From NCBI GenBank assembly GCA_965215755.1, contig OZ244119.1:4774001-4838000 (forward strand): a stretch of 64,000 bases of DNA. Direction: 5' to 3'. The notes under the pieces were generated by a model, which had not been told where the DNA came from, searched no databases, and saw nothing but the letters and a program-made list of their open reading frames with translations. This stretch comes from Tectiglobus sp965215755 (GTDB taxonomy: Bacteria > Pseudomonadota > Alphaproteobacteria > Rhizobiales > Hyphomicrobiaceae). Every line of letters starts with the position of its first letter. Position 1 is the first letter of the stretch. Shown piece by piece: positions 7,850-15,969 of this stretch. A program made the position numbers and the translations under genes.

Positions 7850-9079
7850 TTAGTAATGGGCCCTGCGATACTGGCGGTCATAGTAACCACCGCGAGCAAC
7901 CCACCGGCAACCGCCGATCATGCAGCGCATTACGCGGCGTGACTTACGACGAACGGTACGGCGTACCTTCTTGGTAGACTTCTTCTTCACAACCTTGCGC
8001 TTGGCGTTGGCTTTGGCCTTAAGAGTACGACGGCGCTTTTCCAACTTTGCCCTGCGCTTAGCTGCAGCACGTTCCATCATCTTTTGATAGGCTGCTTCAG
8101 CAGTGCGCTTCTTGCGAGCCGGCATCGCGTTGGTCTGATATGGGCTCGGCGCAACCTGAACAGCTGGTGCAGACGTCGCCGGGCCGAAACCATCGTCATC
8201 TTTTTCGACCTTTTCCAAAGCTGCAAAACGCGGCAATGGGTTTCTATCTGGAAGCGGCAATGCTTCCGGCTCTATCATATTGCTCTGCGGGTCAGCTGCA
8301 GCAATTTCTGTCGATGCTTCGTTTCCAATTGCGACGTTAGTTGGCTTGGCAGGACGAGGCTCGTCAGCTGCAGCAAGCGTACTGCTCTGCGTTGAGACTG
8401 GCGATGCAGCCTGCTCTACTTTGGCAACCGGCTGCTGCGCGGGCCGATCTACAAAAACTGGGCGAGTTGCCGAGAAGATCCGCGGAGCAGCTGGCTGTGC
8501 CGGAGTATCGAGAGTTTGTTCCGACGTATTCTCAATCTTGGCTTCAGATGGCTCGGTCTGCGCTGGTAGAGTGCTGTTGATAACGACCGGGCTCACCGGG
8601 GCCGCTGCCGGAACCGAAGCCGAAGTACTCGTTGGCTCAATGCTGGAGACAACAATCGGCTTGCTTTGCGGTGTAACGCGCTTGAAAGTTGTAAACTGGG
8701 TTTCAGCAGTTTTCTTTTCGCCGGCGGTGACATCTTTGACAATGGACTGCGTATCTGCCGTCACCGCTGATGCGATGCCGGAAGTTCCTGACATGAGATG
8801 GGTCAGCCCGATTGCAGCGCCACCAACAGCAGCGAAGACAACCATCGCGCTGGCCATTTGAACCATGCGCCGTGAGCCGCCCGATGTCAGCATAGACTGG
8901 GCCCGGCTGGCAGCGGTTTCAAAGCTATCCATATCGCGTGCTGCGACATCACCATCGATGTACAGTGTGAATTGACCAAGGCTCTCGATGATAATGACGG
9001 TGCGGGCGTTTCCAGAATTCGGATTTTCCCACATCGCCATGTGGACGCCTGGTGTGGTTTCTTCAAAGTGTAGTGTCAT
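7850..9079 (-). CDS. Membrane-anchored Pro/Ala-rich protein with a highly basic C-terminus
   Basis: The 409-aa product has an N-terminal cytoplasmic-looking part (residues 1-65, with VIIIESLGQFTLYIDGDVAA) and one membrane segment near residues 70-95 (MASAMVVFAAVGGAAIGLTH). A long low-complexity region rich in Pro, Ala, Ser, Thr and Val follows, then a strikingly basic stretch (about 345-395) full of Lys and Arg (KRRAKLEKRRRTLKAKANAK). The last 20 residues are aromatic and Arg-rich. The start at 9079 follows GGGGAAGA. I do not recognise the family. The basic tail could bind cell-wall polymer or nucleic acid, which is speculation. Confidence 0.72.
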   Translation of the reverse strand: MTLHFEETTPGVHMAMWENPNSGNARTVIIIESLGQFTLYIDGDVAARDMDSFETAASRAQSMLTSGGSRRMVQMASAMVVFAAVGGAAIGLTHLMSGTSGIASAVTADTQSIVKDVTAGEKKTAETQFTTFKRVTPQSKPIVVSSIEPTSTSASVPAAAPVSPVVINSTLPAQTEPSEAKIENTSEQTLDTPAQPAAPRIFSATRPVFVDRPAQQPVAKVEQAASPVSTQSSTLAAADEPRPAKPTNVAIGNEASTEIAAADPQSNMIEPEALPLPDRNPLPRFAALEKVEKDDDGFGPATSAPAVQVAPSPYQTNAMPARKKRTAEAAYQKMMERAAAKRRAKLEKRRRTLKAKANAKRKVVKKKSTKKVRRTVRRKSRRVMRCMIGGCRWVARGGYYDRQYRRAHY

Positions 9080-9517
9080 CGGTCTTCCCCAATCGCGTGG
9101 CGGTCTGCGTTCAGTTCCTGGCGGTGTCTGCCTTGAGTGTTGAAATGACACTATGGCGTCGACCAGTGGCGCGCTGTTACCTGGGTCACAAGCATGCGTT
9201 TCTTTTCGAAACCGGTTCAGGTGGGCTTGTGAGGCGGGCTTTTTGGCGCCTTATGTGGATTGGTCGCTCGGGACGGGAAAAGGGTTCATTCCGGGCACAA
9301 TATTTTTCTGACCAGGCAAAACAAGGTTAACGAATTGTGGATTCAGGGGCGTTCTGACCGCAAGATCTCGGCTCGCCAGAAGCCGCATCCGAGCACAACT
9401 CGGCACCCAATGGGTGCCCCAATTACCGACCCAATACCGAGTAGGATGGACAACCACAGGATTGTCGTTGTGTGAAGGTATGTGGCGAGTGCCTAAGATA
9501 TGGCAGCGGCGCGCACT
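9080..9517. other. Intergenic region between two minus-strand genes
   Basis: These 438 bases contain no gene I can support. There is a short palindrome, GGCACCC (9402-9408) and GGGTGCC (9412-9418), without a T-run. The rest presumably includes the promoter of the Pro-rich protein gene. Confidence 0.45.
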
Positions 9518-10351
9518 CTAGAGCTTCCCATTCTTGCGCAGGAGGTTCCAAACCTGTCGGATGTAACCCGAGCTAAACGTATGCCCGCCCCGATAGAGAC
9601 AGAACTCCAGAATGCTGCTACTCTTGTTTCGGTGGGATTTGCACCGAAGCTCCCCGCGCGTTACGTCTACGGGCTGACCAAACTGCCCATATTTGGCGTA
9701 CATATCGATGGCTTTGAAGACATCTCCCTGATGTGTCGGGCGGATTGGCCGACCTCGTAGCGGAACCACTTTGTCCCGATCCCCATGGAGATGGATGATA
9801 TTCGTCGGTGGTGTCGTGCACTTGGCCGGAACCGGGCGCCAGAATGTGCCCGCTATGGGAGCAAAGCCAGCAAACCGATGACTGCGATGACACGCCAGGT
9901 TCCAGACCATCATGCCTCCTGCTGAGAAGCCGGTCATCAGCAGGCGTTTGGGATCAATGGCAAATCGAGATGTGGCGTCGGTTAGAACGCGGTCAAAGTA
10001 CGCGAGTTCATCCACCGAAGTTGCTCCACGCATGCGCGATGGAGAATTGGGCAATGACCAGTCGCCACCTGACGACTTTGGGGCTATCAGCGCTACGCCA
10101 AGGTTATTGCCAAGCTGTCGGAACCATTTGTTCGCCATCACTTGCTTGGCCGTGCCGCGATAGCCATGCGCATAGACAATAGCGCCGACTTTGGTCTTCC
10201 CGTCGTGACCGGCAGGCATGCGAATGTAATAGTGGCGGTCGCCGAGTTTACATTTGGTCGCTGGGCCACATGCCGAAGCTGTGGATGCAAGACCGCTTAC
10301 GAACATCACACCCGTCGCAAGTATGATTGCCAAGACATTCCGTAGCCGCAT
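9518..10351 (-). CDS. Secreted PHB-depolymerase-like / LpqC-type esterase
   Basis: The 277-aa protein has a Sec signal peptide (MRLRNVLAIILATGVMFVSG, cleavage near ASA-CG) and an alpha/beta-hydrolase domain. The elements are visible: oxyanion strand IVYAHGYRGT, nucleophile elbow GFSAGG, acid region HLHGDRDKVVPL, and a C-terminal GGHT with the likely catalytic His. This matches the polyhydroxybutyrate depolymerase/feruloyl-esterase-like family called LpqC, which acts on esters outside the cytoplasm; the substrate is unknown. The start at 10351 is chosen over an upstream in-frame codon because it begins the signal peptide. It is 84 bases downstream of the glycosyltransferase gene on the same strand. 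Confidence 0.85.
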   Translation of the reverse strand: MRLRNVLAIILATGVMFVSGLASTASACGPATKCKLGDRHYYIRMPAGHDGKTKVGAIVYAHGYRGTAKQVMANKWFRQLGNNLGVALIAPKSSGGDWSLPNSPSRMRGATSVDELAYFDRVLTDATSRFAIDPKRLLMTGFSAGGMMVWNLACHRSHRFAGFAPIAGTFWRPVPAKCTTPPTNIIHLHGDRDKVVPLRGRPIRPTHQGDVFKAIDMYAKYGQFGQPVDVTRGELRCKSHRNKSSSILEFCLYRGGHTFSSGYIRQVWNLLRKNGKL

Positions 10352-10435
10352 CTCGCCCCCCGCTCCTTGCCAGGATGCCCACACTGAATTCGCGACGTCC
10401 TTTTGTCGATGAAAGCCGGATCACGATTTCGCGTC

Positions 10436-11239
10436 TTAGCGGTAGGGAATGATTTTGCCACTCAGTGTTTGGGGAAATGCCAGTTCAGCTCTCAGGACAG
10501 CACATTTGGCGTATCTGCTGGCAAGACGTCTTGGATTGGAACCCAACCGCCAGACCCATTCAAAGCCCGCTCGCCGAACAATCGCGGGTGCCCGTACCTG
10601 CTCGCCTGCAACAAAGTCAATTGATGCCCCAATGCAGATGAAACCGCCCGGAATTCCCCGTTCGGTTGCACGCGCAGCAAATAGTTCCTGCTTTGGCGCC
10701 CCGAGTGCCACGAAGCAAAGCCTAGCACCGGATGCTGCGATTTCGTCCAGCGCCTGGTCCGCGACCTCGCCCTGCGGATCAAATCCCATCGGCGGTGCCG
10801 CACTGCCGACCACTTTGATCCGTGATCCTGTCATCTCAGCCAGCTTCTCTTCGGCTGCCTTCAACACGTCATCACGCGTGCCGAACAGATAGACCGGTAG
10901 TTCGGCGTCTGCGGCTGCCTTGATCAGCGGTTCAAACATGTCTGAGCCTGTGCAAAGCTCAATACGGTCATCCTCACGCGCAGCGATTGTTGCAACAGGC
11001 CTTCCGTCCGCCGTCACGTAACGTGCGCGTGTGTAAGCAGCCCGAAATGCCGGGTCCGTTCGCAGCTTGACCAGGTGGTCCAAATTGAGAGTGAAGACTT
11101 CGAAGCTCTCATCACGCGATGCCGCGTCGATTATCGTTTCAATCGCGTGGGCCTGGTTGGCAATATTGACCTTCCAACCATCGATACTCGCTTGGATATC
11201 CTTGTCAGTCTTGGTCTGGCTCATCGCCGATACACTCAC
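10436..11239 (-). CDS. WecG/TagA/CpsF family glycosyltransferase
   Basis: The 267-aa protein shows family markers: FTLNLDHLVKL, the ADGRPV segment, PVYLFGTRDDVLKAAEEKL, then ALGAPKQE, and GGFICIGASIDFVAGE with RRAGFEWVWRL near the C-terminus. Enzymes of this family transfer UDP-activated N-acetylmannosamine(-uronate) or similar sugars to lipid-linked acceptors in making enterobacterial common antigen, wall teichoic acid or exopolysaccharide. The acceptor here is unknown, and no other polysaccharide-synthesis genes surround it. The start is a GTG at 11239 or the ATG at 11224; neither has a strong ribosome-binding site. Confidence 0.92.
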   Translation of the reverse strand: MSVSAMSQTKTDKDIQASIDGWKVNIANQAHAIETIIDAASRDESFEVFTLNLDHLVKLRTDPAFRAAYTRARYVTADGRPVATIAAREDDRIELCTGSDMFEPLIKAAADAELPVYLFGTRDDVLKAAEEKLAEMTGSRIKVVGSAAPPMGFDPQGEVADQALDEIAASGARLCFVALGAPKQELFAARATERGIPGGFICIGASIDFVAGEQVRAPAIVRRAGFEWVWRLGSNPRRLASRYAKCAVLRAELAFPQTLSGKIIPYR

Positions 11240-11703
11240 TCAAACATAGTATTTTCGGGAATTCTCTGTTGAGCCGAGCAAAGATCATGCCATGGTCCTC
11301 ATGGTAAACCAATCCCTGAATGGGCAAGTCTTATTCATTGGAACGTCAATAAGAATTGTTCAGGAGACATCTCTCTTTGTCGAAAGAAATGCCGGGCCTG
11401 TTCTCTAGCGTACGCTGACTGCTGGCGACATCGTCCGTGGTTAGTTCGAGGGCAATTTCCGTTTCGGTGCTCGCGCTTCGATCTTTGAAAGCTGAACGGC
11501 AATTCACCTGATAGCCGCAATAAATTCTCTCGGTTGTTAAAGTTGTGCCGCGAATTGAGGGCAACAGAGATCGCTGACACGTCTTGCATTCGCTTGACGC
11601 CCATACATCGCCAATGCGATCCATTTCAATATGTCAGTGGCAAGTGCGTTTTCAGCTTGCTGTATGGCATACAATAAACCTGCGAGGGAGGAGTTTTCTC
11701 AAG
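11240..11703. other. Divergent intergenic region
   Basis: These 464 bases lie between the glycosyltransferase (minus) and the peptidoglycan-binding protein gene (plus) and should carry both promoters. GGGAGGAG at 11685-11692 precedes the latter. A minus-strand open frame at 11346-11624 (92 codons) has no ribosome-binding site and no recognisable family, so I do not call it. TCTTATT and AATAAGA near 11328-11352 form a weak inverted repeat. Confidence 0.4.
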
Positions 11704-12249
11704 ATGAAATCCATTTTCAAATTACTTGCCGGGGTCGCGGCCCTAGTCTTGGTGTCTACCGGCTCAGCCTTTGCGGAGCAGTGCAAGCCAGATGCTGTGA
11801 CGGCAACCAGCAATTTGTACGTCTCCAAAACGCTTGGTGCATATCCTGGTTCTTGGGCTGCATGGCGCAAGAAGGTCAAGTCCGAACATGGCGATGGCTG
11901 GCAGGCGTGGCGCCGGTCAAAAGAGCAAAACATCAATTGCGAAAAAGTCAAAAATGCCTCGGGCCGTAACCGGTGGCAGTGCACACGCACAGCAATCCCT
12001 TGCCGACCCGGTAGTGGTCCGGTTGAAATCTGTGATGGCCCACCGATCAAGAGCAATCTCCGCCGCGGAGACAATAACGATCAGGTCAAGACACTGCAGT
12101 GCCTACTGAACACTTATCATGGCGCTGACGTTGAAGTTGACGGTGATTTTGGCCGTGGAACTCAAGCGGCTGTCAGAGCATTCCAAAAGTCCAATGGTCT
12201 CTCGGTTGACGGTGTGGTTGGGAACAAGACGTTGGAGGCCCTGCTTTAA
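11704..12249 (+). CDS. Secreted peptidoglycan-binding domain protein
   Basis: This encodes 181 aa. Residues 1-23 are a signal peptide (cleavage near SAFA-EQ). A Trp- and Cys-containing domain of unknown type (about 25-110, with WAAWRKKV and GWQAWRRS) is followed by a C-terminal PG_binding_1 domain (about 118-181) showing LRRGDNNDQVKTLQCLL, DGDFGRGTQAAVRAFQ and VDGVVGNKTLEAL. Such domains anchor proteins to the cell wall. The N-terminal part shows no enzymatic motif that I recognise. The start at 11704 begins the signal peptide. A strong terminator follows, so it is probably monocistronic. Confidence 0.85.
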   Translation: MKSIFKLLAGVAALVLVSTGSAFAEQCKPDAVTATSNLYVSKTLGAYPGSWAAWRKKVKSEHGDGWQAWRRSKEQNINCEKVKNASGRNRWQCTRTAIPCRPGSGPVEICDGPPIKSNLRRGDNNDQVKTLQCLLNTYHGADVEVDGDFGRGTQAAVRAFQKSNGLSVDGVVGNKTLEALL

Positions 12250-12323
12250 GCACACACAACGTTCGAAACGAGCTGCAGATTTGATCGGGCAGTTGGCGTC
12301 GAACACGTCGTCTACAAAGCATC

Positions 12324-12354
12324 AAGGCCGCTCCGATCGTGGAGCGGCCTTTTC
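12324..12354. terminator. Intrinsic terminator between convergent genes
   Basis: AAGGCCGCTCC (12324-12334) pairs perfectly with GGAGCGGCCTT (12341-12351) around a six-base loop and continues into TTTT. The A and T flanks on both sides let it serve the peptidoglycan-binding protein gene and the convergent deacetylase gene. Confidence 0.9.
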
Positions 12355-12386
12355 TGTTACCCGGATCAGTTGCTCTTCCGAGCAGG

Positions 12387-13247
12387 TTATTGCGTGATCG
12401 TCTTCACAACGCTTGATGTTGGTCGCGAGGATCCCGGAGTTCCCAACCCTTTCACATTCTTTTCGATTGCCTTGTCATATTTCGGGAGGCTGGTCACCGG
12501 AAACGCGGCTGTCATATGGACAACTTTGAAACCGGCTGCCTGCAGACCATCAAGGATCGGCAGGATGGCATTCCCCGTCACCGGCTGAATATCGTGCATC
12601 AATAGGATGCCCTTGCCGGCGGCTTTCATCTTTTCGACCGCCTTCTGTGCCAGTTTGCGCGGGTTCCGGTATTTAAAATCAAACGTATCGACATCCATCG
12701 CGAAAATAGCCAAGTTACGCTTTCCCAAATGGGTCAGAGTTTCTTTTGAATCGCGCAAAAACGGGAAGCGGAAAAAGGGCGCAACCGGTTTTCCGACTGC
12801 GCGCTTAACCGCGCTGATTCCCTTTTCGATTTCCTCTATGGCAATGGCTCTGTTCTTTTTGCTGCCGAGATTCTTATGCGACCAGGTGTGTGTTGCCACT
12901 GTGTGACCAGCCGCGTGAACCCGGCGGATGATCTCCGGCAATCCAAGCGCCATCTTGCCAACAGAGAAGAACGTCGCCTTCGTGCAGTGGCGCTTCAATG
13001 CGGCCAAAACCCTGTCTGTGTGTTTCGCCTGAGGCCCGTCATCGAAGGTCAGAATGACTTCCTTGTCTTGAAGAAAGTCATGAACCTTGTAATGCGAGAA
13101 CCCAAATGCCGGCCCCCCTGTTGTATCGATCTGCACGACGCGGCTGACGCCGATTGCATTCGGGTTGCCCGGACAGTCTGCTGCCAAGGCCATCCCGGTG
13201 GGGCTGAGGGCCAGCACACCAGCAATTGCTAAAGTTCGCGCTCGCAT
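12387..13247 (-). CDS. Secreted polysaccharide deacetylase (NodB homology domain)
   Basis: The 286-aa protein has a signal peptide (cleavage near ALA-AD, residue 23) and a NodB domain with its metal site: TFDDGP (D69, D70) and H120/H124 in THTWSH. Carbohydrate-esterase family 4 enzymes remove N-acetyl groups from chitin-like oligomers, peptidoglycan or exopolysaccharide outside the cytoplasm. The usual third motif RxPY/RPPY appears as RFPF, so a phenylalanine replaces the tyrosine. It is the only deacetylase in a stretch rich in wall-active proteins, which hints at a peptidoglycan substrate, but this is inferred. Confidence 0.9.
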   Translation of the reverse strand: MRARTLAIAGVLALSPTGMALAADCPGNPNAIGVSRVVQIDTTGGPAFGFSHYKVHDFLQDKEVILTFDDGPQAKHTDRVLAALKRHCTKATFFSVGKMALGLPEIIRRVHAAGHTVATHTWSHKNLGSKKNRAIAIEEIEKGISAVKRAVGKPVAPFFRFPFLRDSKETLTHLGKRNLAIFAMDVDTFDFKYRNPRKLAQKAVEKMKAAGKGILLMHDIQPVTGNAILPILDGLQAAGFKVVHMTAAFPVTSLPKYDKAIEKNVKGLGTPGSSRPTSSVVKTITQ

Positions 13248-13518
13248 TCTTCCAACTCCCTCAATATCGAAACGTGGTTAACATGCTGGCTTTTTGGTGC
13301 CATTGGCGCAAGTCTGTCTATGCCCAAGGTGCTGAAAAGTCATGGCCGTTGCCGTTGTGCTGCACGCGAGCAATCTCTCGTCCGGTTTTCGCGAATCAAG
13401 ATGGCAGACAGAGAAATCTATCATTGATCAGACAAGTCAGGCCGGATCGACACAATTCCTCCATTACAGACTGATTTGATTGTGGTATTGGCGAAGGGGC
13501 CGCAAATGGAGGGTAGTC

Positions 13519-14061
13519 ATGTTTTCGCGTAATCCAGATAAAGATCCTGCACCGACGACACAGGCGCCTGCTCTTCCGACACGTCGACCGATGCCACAAC
13601 AGTCATCGGCACCAGCGGCCTCACCTTCCGCTAACGGCGCAACGACCTCGATTATTGGTAGTGATCTTGCGATCATCGGTAGTGGCCTGAAGATTGTCGC
13701 TCAGCAAACCCTCCAAGTTGACGGTGAAGTGCAAGGCGACGTTGTTGGATCACAGATTATCGTCGGGCCTTCCGGTAAGGTCACCGGATTAGTCAATGCA
13801 GAGCGTGTCCAAATTAACGGCGCAGTGTTCGGCACGATCAAGGGCATCGAAGTAACACTGTCATCCAGCGCGGTCGTAGAGGGTGACATCTACCACCAGA
13901 CATTTGTTCTTGAGCAAGGCGCCCATTTCGAAGGCCGCTCGCGACGCCCATCAGACCGGGCTGACCTCGTCCCTGACCTCAATGTTGCTGAAAATGGTTC
14001 AGCAGAAGCGCCACAAGCACAACCTACTCCAGTCGCTGAACAGTCTGAAGCCGTCAGCTGA
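13519..14061 (+). CDS. Bactofilin family cytoskeletal protein
   Basis: The 180-aa protein has a Pro/Ala/Ser-rich N-terminal tail (about 1-42), a beta-helical bactofilin core (about 43-145) with repeats such as QTLQVDGEVQGDVVGSQIIV and NAERVQINGAVFGTIKGIEV, and a disordered acidic C-terminus. Bactofilins polymerise into membrane-associated filaments that position cell-wall enzymes. The start at 13519 follows TGGAGGG at 13505-13511. Nearby deacetylase, RlpA and amidase genes suggest a wall-morphogenesis neighbourhood, though they are not one operon. Confidence 0.93.
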   Translation: MFSRNPDKDPAPTTQAPALPTRRPMPQQSSAPAASPSANGATTSIIGSDLAIIGSGLKIVAQQTLQVDGEVQGDVVGSQIIVGPSGKVTGLVNAERVQINGAVFGTIKGIEVTLSSSAVVEGDIYHQTFVLEQGAHFEGRSRRPSDRADLVPDLNVAENGSAEAPQAQPTPVAEQSEAVS

Positions 14062-14116
14062 GGCTCTTAAGGTTTTCAGCAGATTGAGTGGCCAACCCTG
14101 CGGCCTTGCGTCGTCA

Positions 14117-14139
14117 CTCGGTATCTTTCAGATACCGAG
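14117..14139 (+). terminator. Hairpin after the bactofilin gene
   Basis: CTCGGTATCT (14117-14126) and AGATACCGAG (14130-14139) form a perfect 10-bp stem with a three-base loop, 55 bases after the bactofilin stop. Only a loose T-rich stretch (TATTTCT) follows, so termination is likely but not certain. Confidence 0.6.
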
Positions 14140-14282
14140 AACTATTTCTCGACCCTACGTCAATGCTGCCGGAAGCGCACTTCAAAGGTTCCGCTTAGCC
14201 GGCAATTGACGCTACCAATTATGCCTCCGAATTACGCAAGGGGCAGCGCATTGGTGCAGAGCAGAGTTCACCACCCTAGAAT

Positions 14283-14310
14283 CACAAAGGGCCACCCGAT
14301 TGGATGGCCC
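14283..14310 (-). terminator. Terminator of the minus-strand small-ORF transcript
   Basis: Read on the minus strand, GGGCCATCC and GGGTGGCCC form a nine-pair stem (one G-T wobble) with the loop AATC, followed by TTTGTG. It lies about 50 bases beyond the stop of the 25-codon ORF at 14360-14437, giving that locus a proper 3' end. Confidence 0.65.
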
Positions 14311-14359
14311 CGTGAGATAATATGCCAGAAGCACGCTCACGTGCAGACGTGGCGGTTCT

Positions 14360-14437
14360 CTAGGTCGAACGCGGAGGCTGCTCCAACGTCTTCCTAGCGA
14401 ACGATTGCCTACCTGGCTTGTTCATCCCACTTGACAT
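14360..14437 (-). CDS. Small protein of 25 aa with an exceptionally strong ribosome-binding site
   Basis: The ATG at 14437 starts a 25-codon frame (MSSGMNKPGRQSFARKTLEQ then five more residues) ending at TAG. Two bases upstream of the ATG ends AAGGAGGTGATCC (14451-14439), which matches the whole anti-Shine-Dalgarno end of 16S rRNA over 13 bases. The product is basic and hydrophilic, with no membrane segment. A minus-strand terminator follows, so this looks like a real expressed unit: a leader peptide, a small regulatory protein or a dual-function small RNA. I recognise no family. The core GGAGG lies about seven bases from the start codon. Confidence 0.55.
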   Translation of the reverse strand: MSSGMNKPGRQSFARKTLEQPPRST

Positions 14438-14441
14438 TGGA

Positions 14442-14570
14442 TCACCTCCTTCCGTTTGTTGAATCTAACATTACGTTCTCATATTCGCCAGGATCTGCCA
14501 ACCAGTTTTTGCAAACCGCCTCTCGCAAGTGATCGCCACCCGTTACCTCCGAGATGCCCTCCCAAATCAA
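14442..14570 (-). CDS. Possible short protein, or remnant, upstream of the 25-aa ORF
   Basis: On the minus strand a frame without stops runs from 14640 to 14442 and reads like genuine protein (LLIWEGISEVTGGDHLREAV, then NWLADPGEYENVMLD). Its only ordinary start codon is a TTG at 14570, giving 42 aa. A separate frame with ATG at 14646 (MITKDNTGANLMRLPNQSRS...) ends at 14575, so a single frameshift would join the two into about 65 aa. The TGA stop sits inside the Shine-Dalgarno of the next small ORF, suggesting translational coupling. It may be a decayed or frameshifted gene. I recognise no family. Confidence 0.35.
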   Translation of the reverse strand: MIWEGISEVTGGDHLREAVCKNWLADPGEYENVMLDSTNGRR

Positions 14571-14689
14571 AAGATCATTCGCCTGCTGATCGACTTTGAT
14601 TGGGCAGACGCATAAGATTCGCGCCAGTATTGTCCTTCGTAATCATTGTTTCACGCCATGTTTGTTGGCGTGGCGTTGGGGAGAGTCTC

Positions 14690-15469
14690 ATGGACCTTGG
14701 AATTCGCGGCAAATCCGCAATTGTGTGTGCAGCCTCAAAAGGCCTCGGCAAGGGGTGTGCGATGAAACTCGCCGAAGATGGCGTGAACCTGACGATTTGC
14801 GCGCGAACACCAGGTCCACTCGAAGAGACGGCTCAAGAGATCCGCAATTCGACCGGTGTAACGGTCAACGCCCTTGCCGTTGACATCACGAGCGATGCTG
14901 GCCGGAACGCCGTTCTTGAAGCTTGTCCATCTCCTGATATTCTCATCAATAATGCAGGCGGTCCGCCTCCGGGAGATTTCAAAGACTTTTCCATGGATGA
15001 TTGGCGACGGGCTGTTGAAAGCAACATGATTACGCCGATCTCTCTGATCCATTCAACGGTCTACGACATGATGGATCGCGGGTTTGGCCGTATCCTCAAC
15101 ATCACCAGCTATTCGGTCAAAGCGCCTGTGCCCACGCTTGAATTGTCCAACGGTGCTAGAGCCGGACTTACTGGCGCGATTGCGGCACTTGCTCGCAAAT
15201 CCGCAGCCCGCAACGTCACAATCAACGGTTTACTGCCAGGGCCATTCGATACCGACCGCTTACGAGGGAGGAGCACCAAGATGGCAGAGTCCAGCGGGCG
15301 GCCGTTCAACGATGTCCACAGTGAACGCATGCAAGATGTGCCTGCCAAGCGGTTTGGGACTGCAGAAGAATTTGGGGCAATGGCTGCCTTTCTATGCTCT
15401 GAGCATGCTGGATATATCACTGGCCAGAACATAGTCATGGATGGAGGAAGCTTCCCCGGAACGCTTTAG
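14690..15469 (+). CDS. SDR family oxidoreductase with a non-canonical active site
   Basis: The 259-aa protein is a short-chain dehydrogenase/reductase fold: a nucleotide-binding turn in AASKGLGKG (residues 14-22), NNAG at 87-90, and the active-site serine region ITSYS near 138-142. The expected Tyr-x-x-x-Lys is replaced: Ser153 stands where Tyr is expected and Arg157 where Lys is expected (LSNGARAGL). The same substitution occurs in a known branch of FabG-like SDRs, so it is a subfamily trait, but the catalytic chemistry is unclear. The C-terminus GYITGQNIVMDGGSFPGTL is typical. The start at 14690 follows GGGGAG. Confidence 0.88.
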   Translation: MDLGIRGKSAIVCAASKGLGKGCAMKLAEDGVNLTICARTPGPLEETAQEIRNSTGVTVNALAVDITSDAGRNAVLEACPSPDILINNAGGPPPGDFKDFSMDDWRRAVESNMITPISLIHSTVYDMMDRGFGRILNITSYSVKAPVPTLELSNGARAGLTGAIAALARKSAARNVTINGLLPGPFDTDRLRGRSTKMAESSGRPFNDVHSERMQDVPAKRFGTAEEFGAMAAFLCSEHAGYITGQNIVMDGGSFPGTL

Positions 15470-15969
15470 AAGCTTCATTAAAAGCTCCGCCCCTAAGACT
15501 TTGGAATTCCACGACATGTTGACGCATTCAGCAGTCAGCGCAATCGCTGTTCCGGACTGCGCTGATTGACGCGCACAGTCACGGCCCGGTTTTTGCCTTG
15601 GTATTTTCGCATCACTACGCAGCGTCGACGAATTCATTGGTATGGCGGCTGTTTGGCCTGTTTTCATCTTGACAGACACGACGTACTTAGTCGCGCTTGC
15701 CACGCTTCTCCTCATTGAAGTTATATGTGAAGATGTCGCATTATCTCCTTCATATACCTTATTCTTCTTTTGACCGTCGTGTTGACAACTGAAATCTGAT
15801 GTGGTGTGACCCGCGCCGCCAGAACCGGGACGTCCCGATTTATCATCCAGGCAACGGTGAGAGCATTCTGGCGCTCACGCATTTGCGCTTGGCCACCGAT
15901 TGTGCGGTTCAAAACTGCACCGGCCGGTCGCGATGTCCATGCCGTTGCAGTCAGTAAGGGAGGCATCCG
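15470..15969. other. Intergenic region between the SDR and rlpA genes
   Basis: These 500 bases contain an inverted repeat (TCAGCGCA near 15534 and TGCGCTGA near 15557) that could be the SDR terminator, although no T-run follows. On the minus strand a frame from about 15715 down to 15392 starts near AATGAGGAGAAG and reads up to 107 codons (KYVVSVKMKTGQTAAIPMNS...). It overlaps the end of the SDR gene, and I do not call it without conservation. Confidence 0.4.

Noticed and set aside
11346..11624. Minus-strand 92-codon frame in the gap before the peptidoglycan-binding protein gene
   Set aside because: It has no ribosome-binding site and no recognisable family, and it occupies the promoter region of a divergent pair.
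14439..14451. GGATCACCTCCTT on the plus strand, identical to the 3' end of 16S rRNA
   Set aside because: No other 16S sequence is present. On the minus strand it is a Shine-Dalgarno in front of a small ORF, which explains it better.
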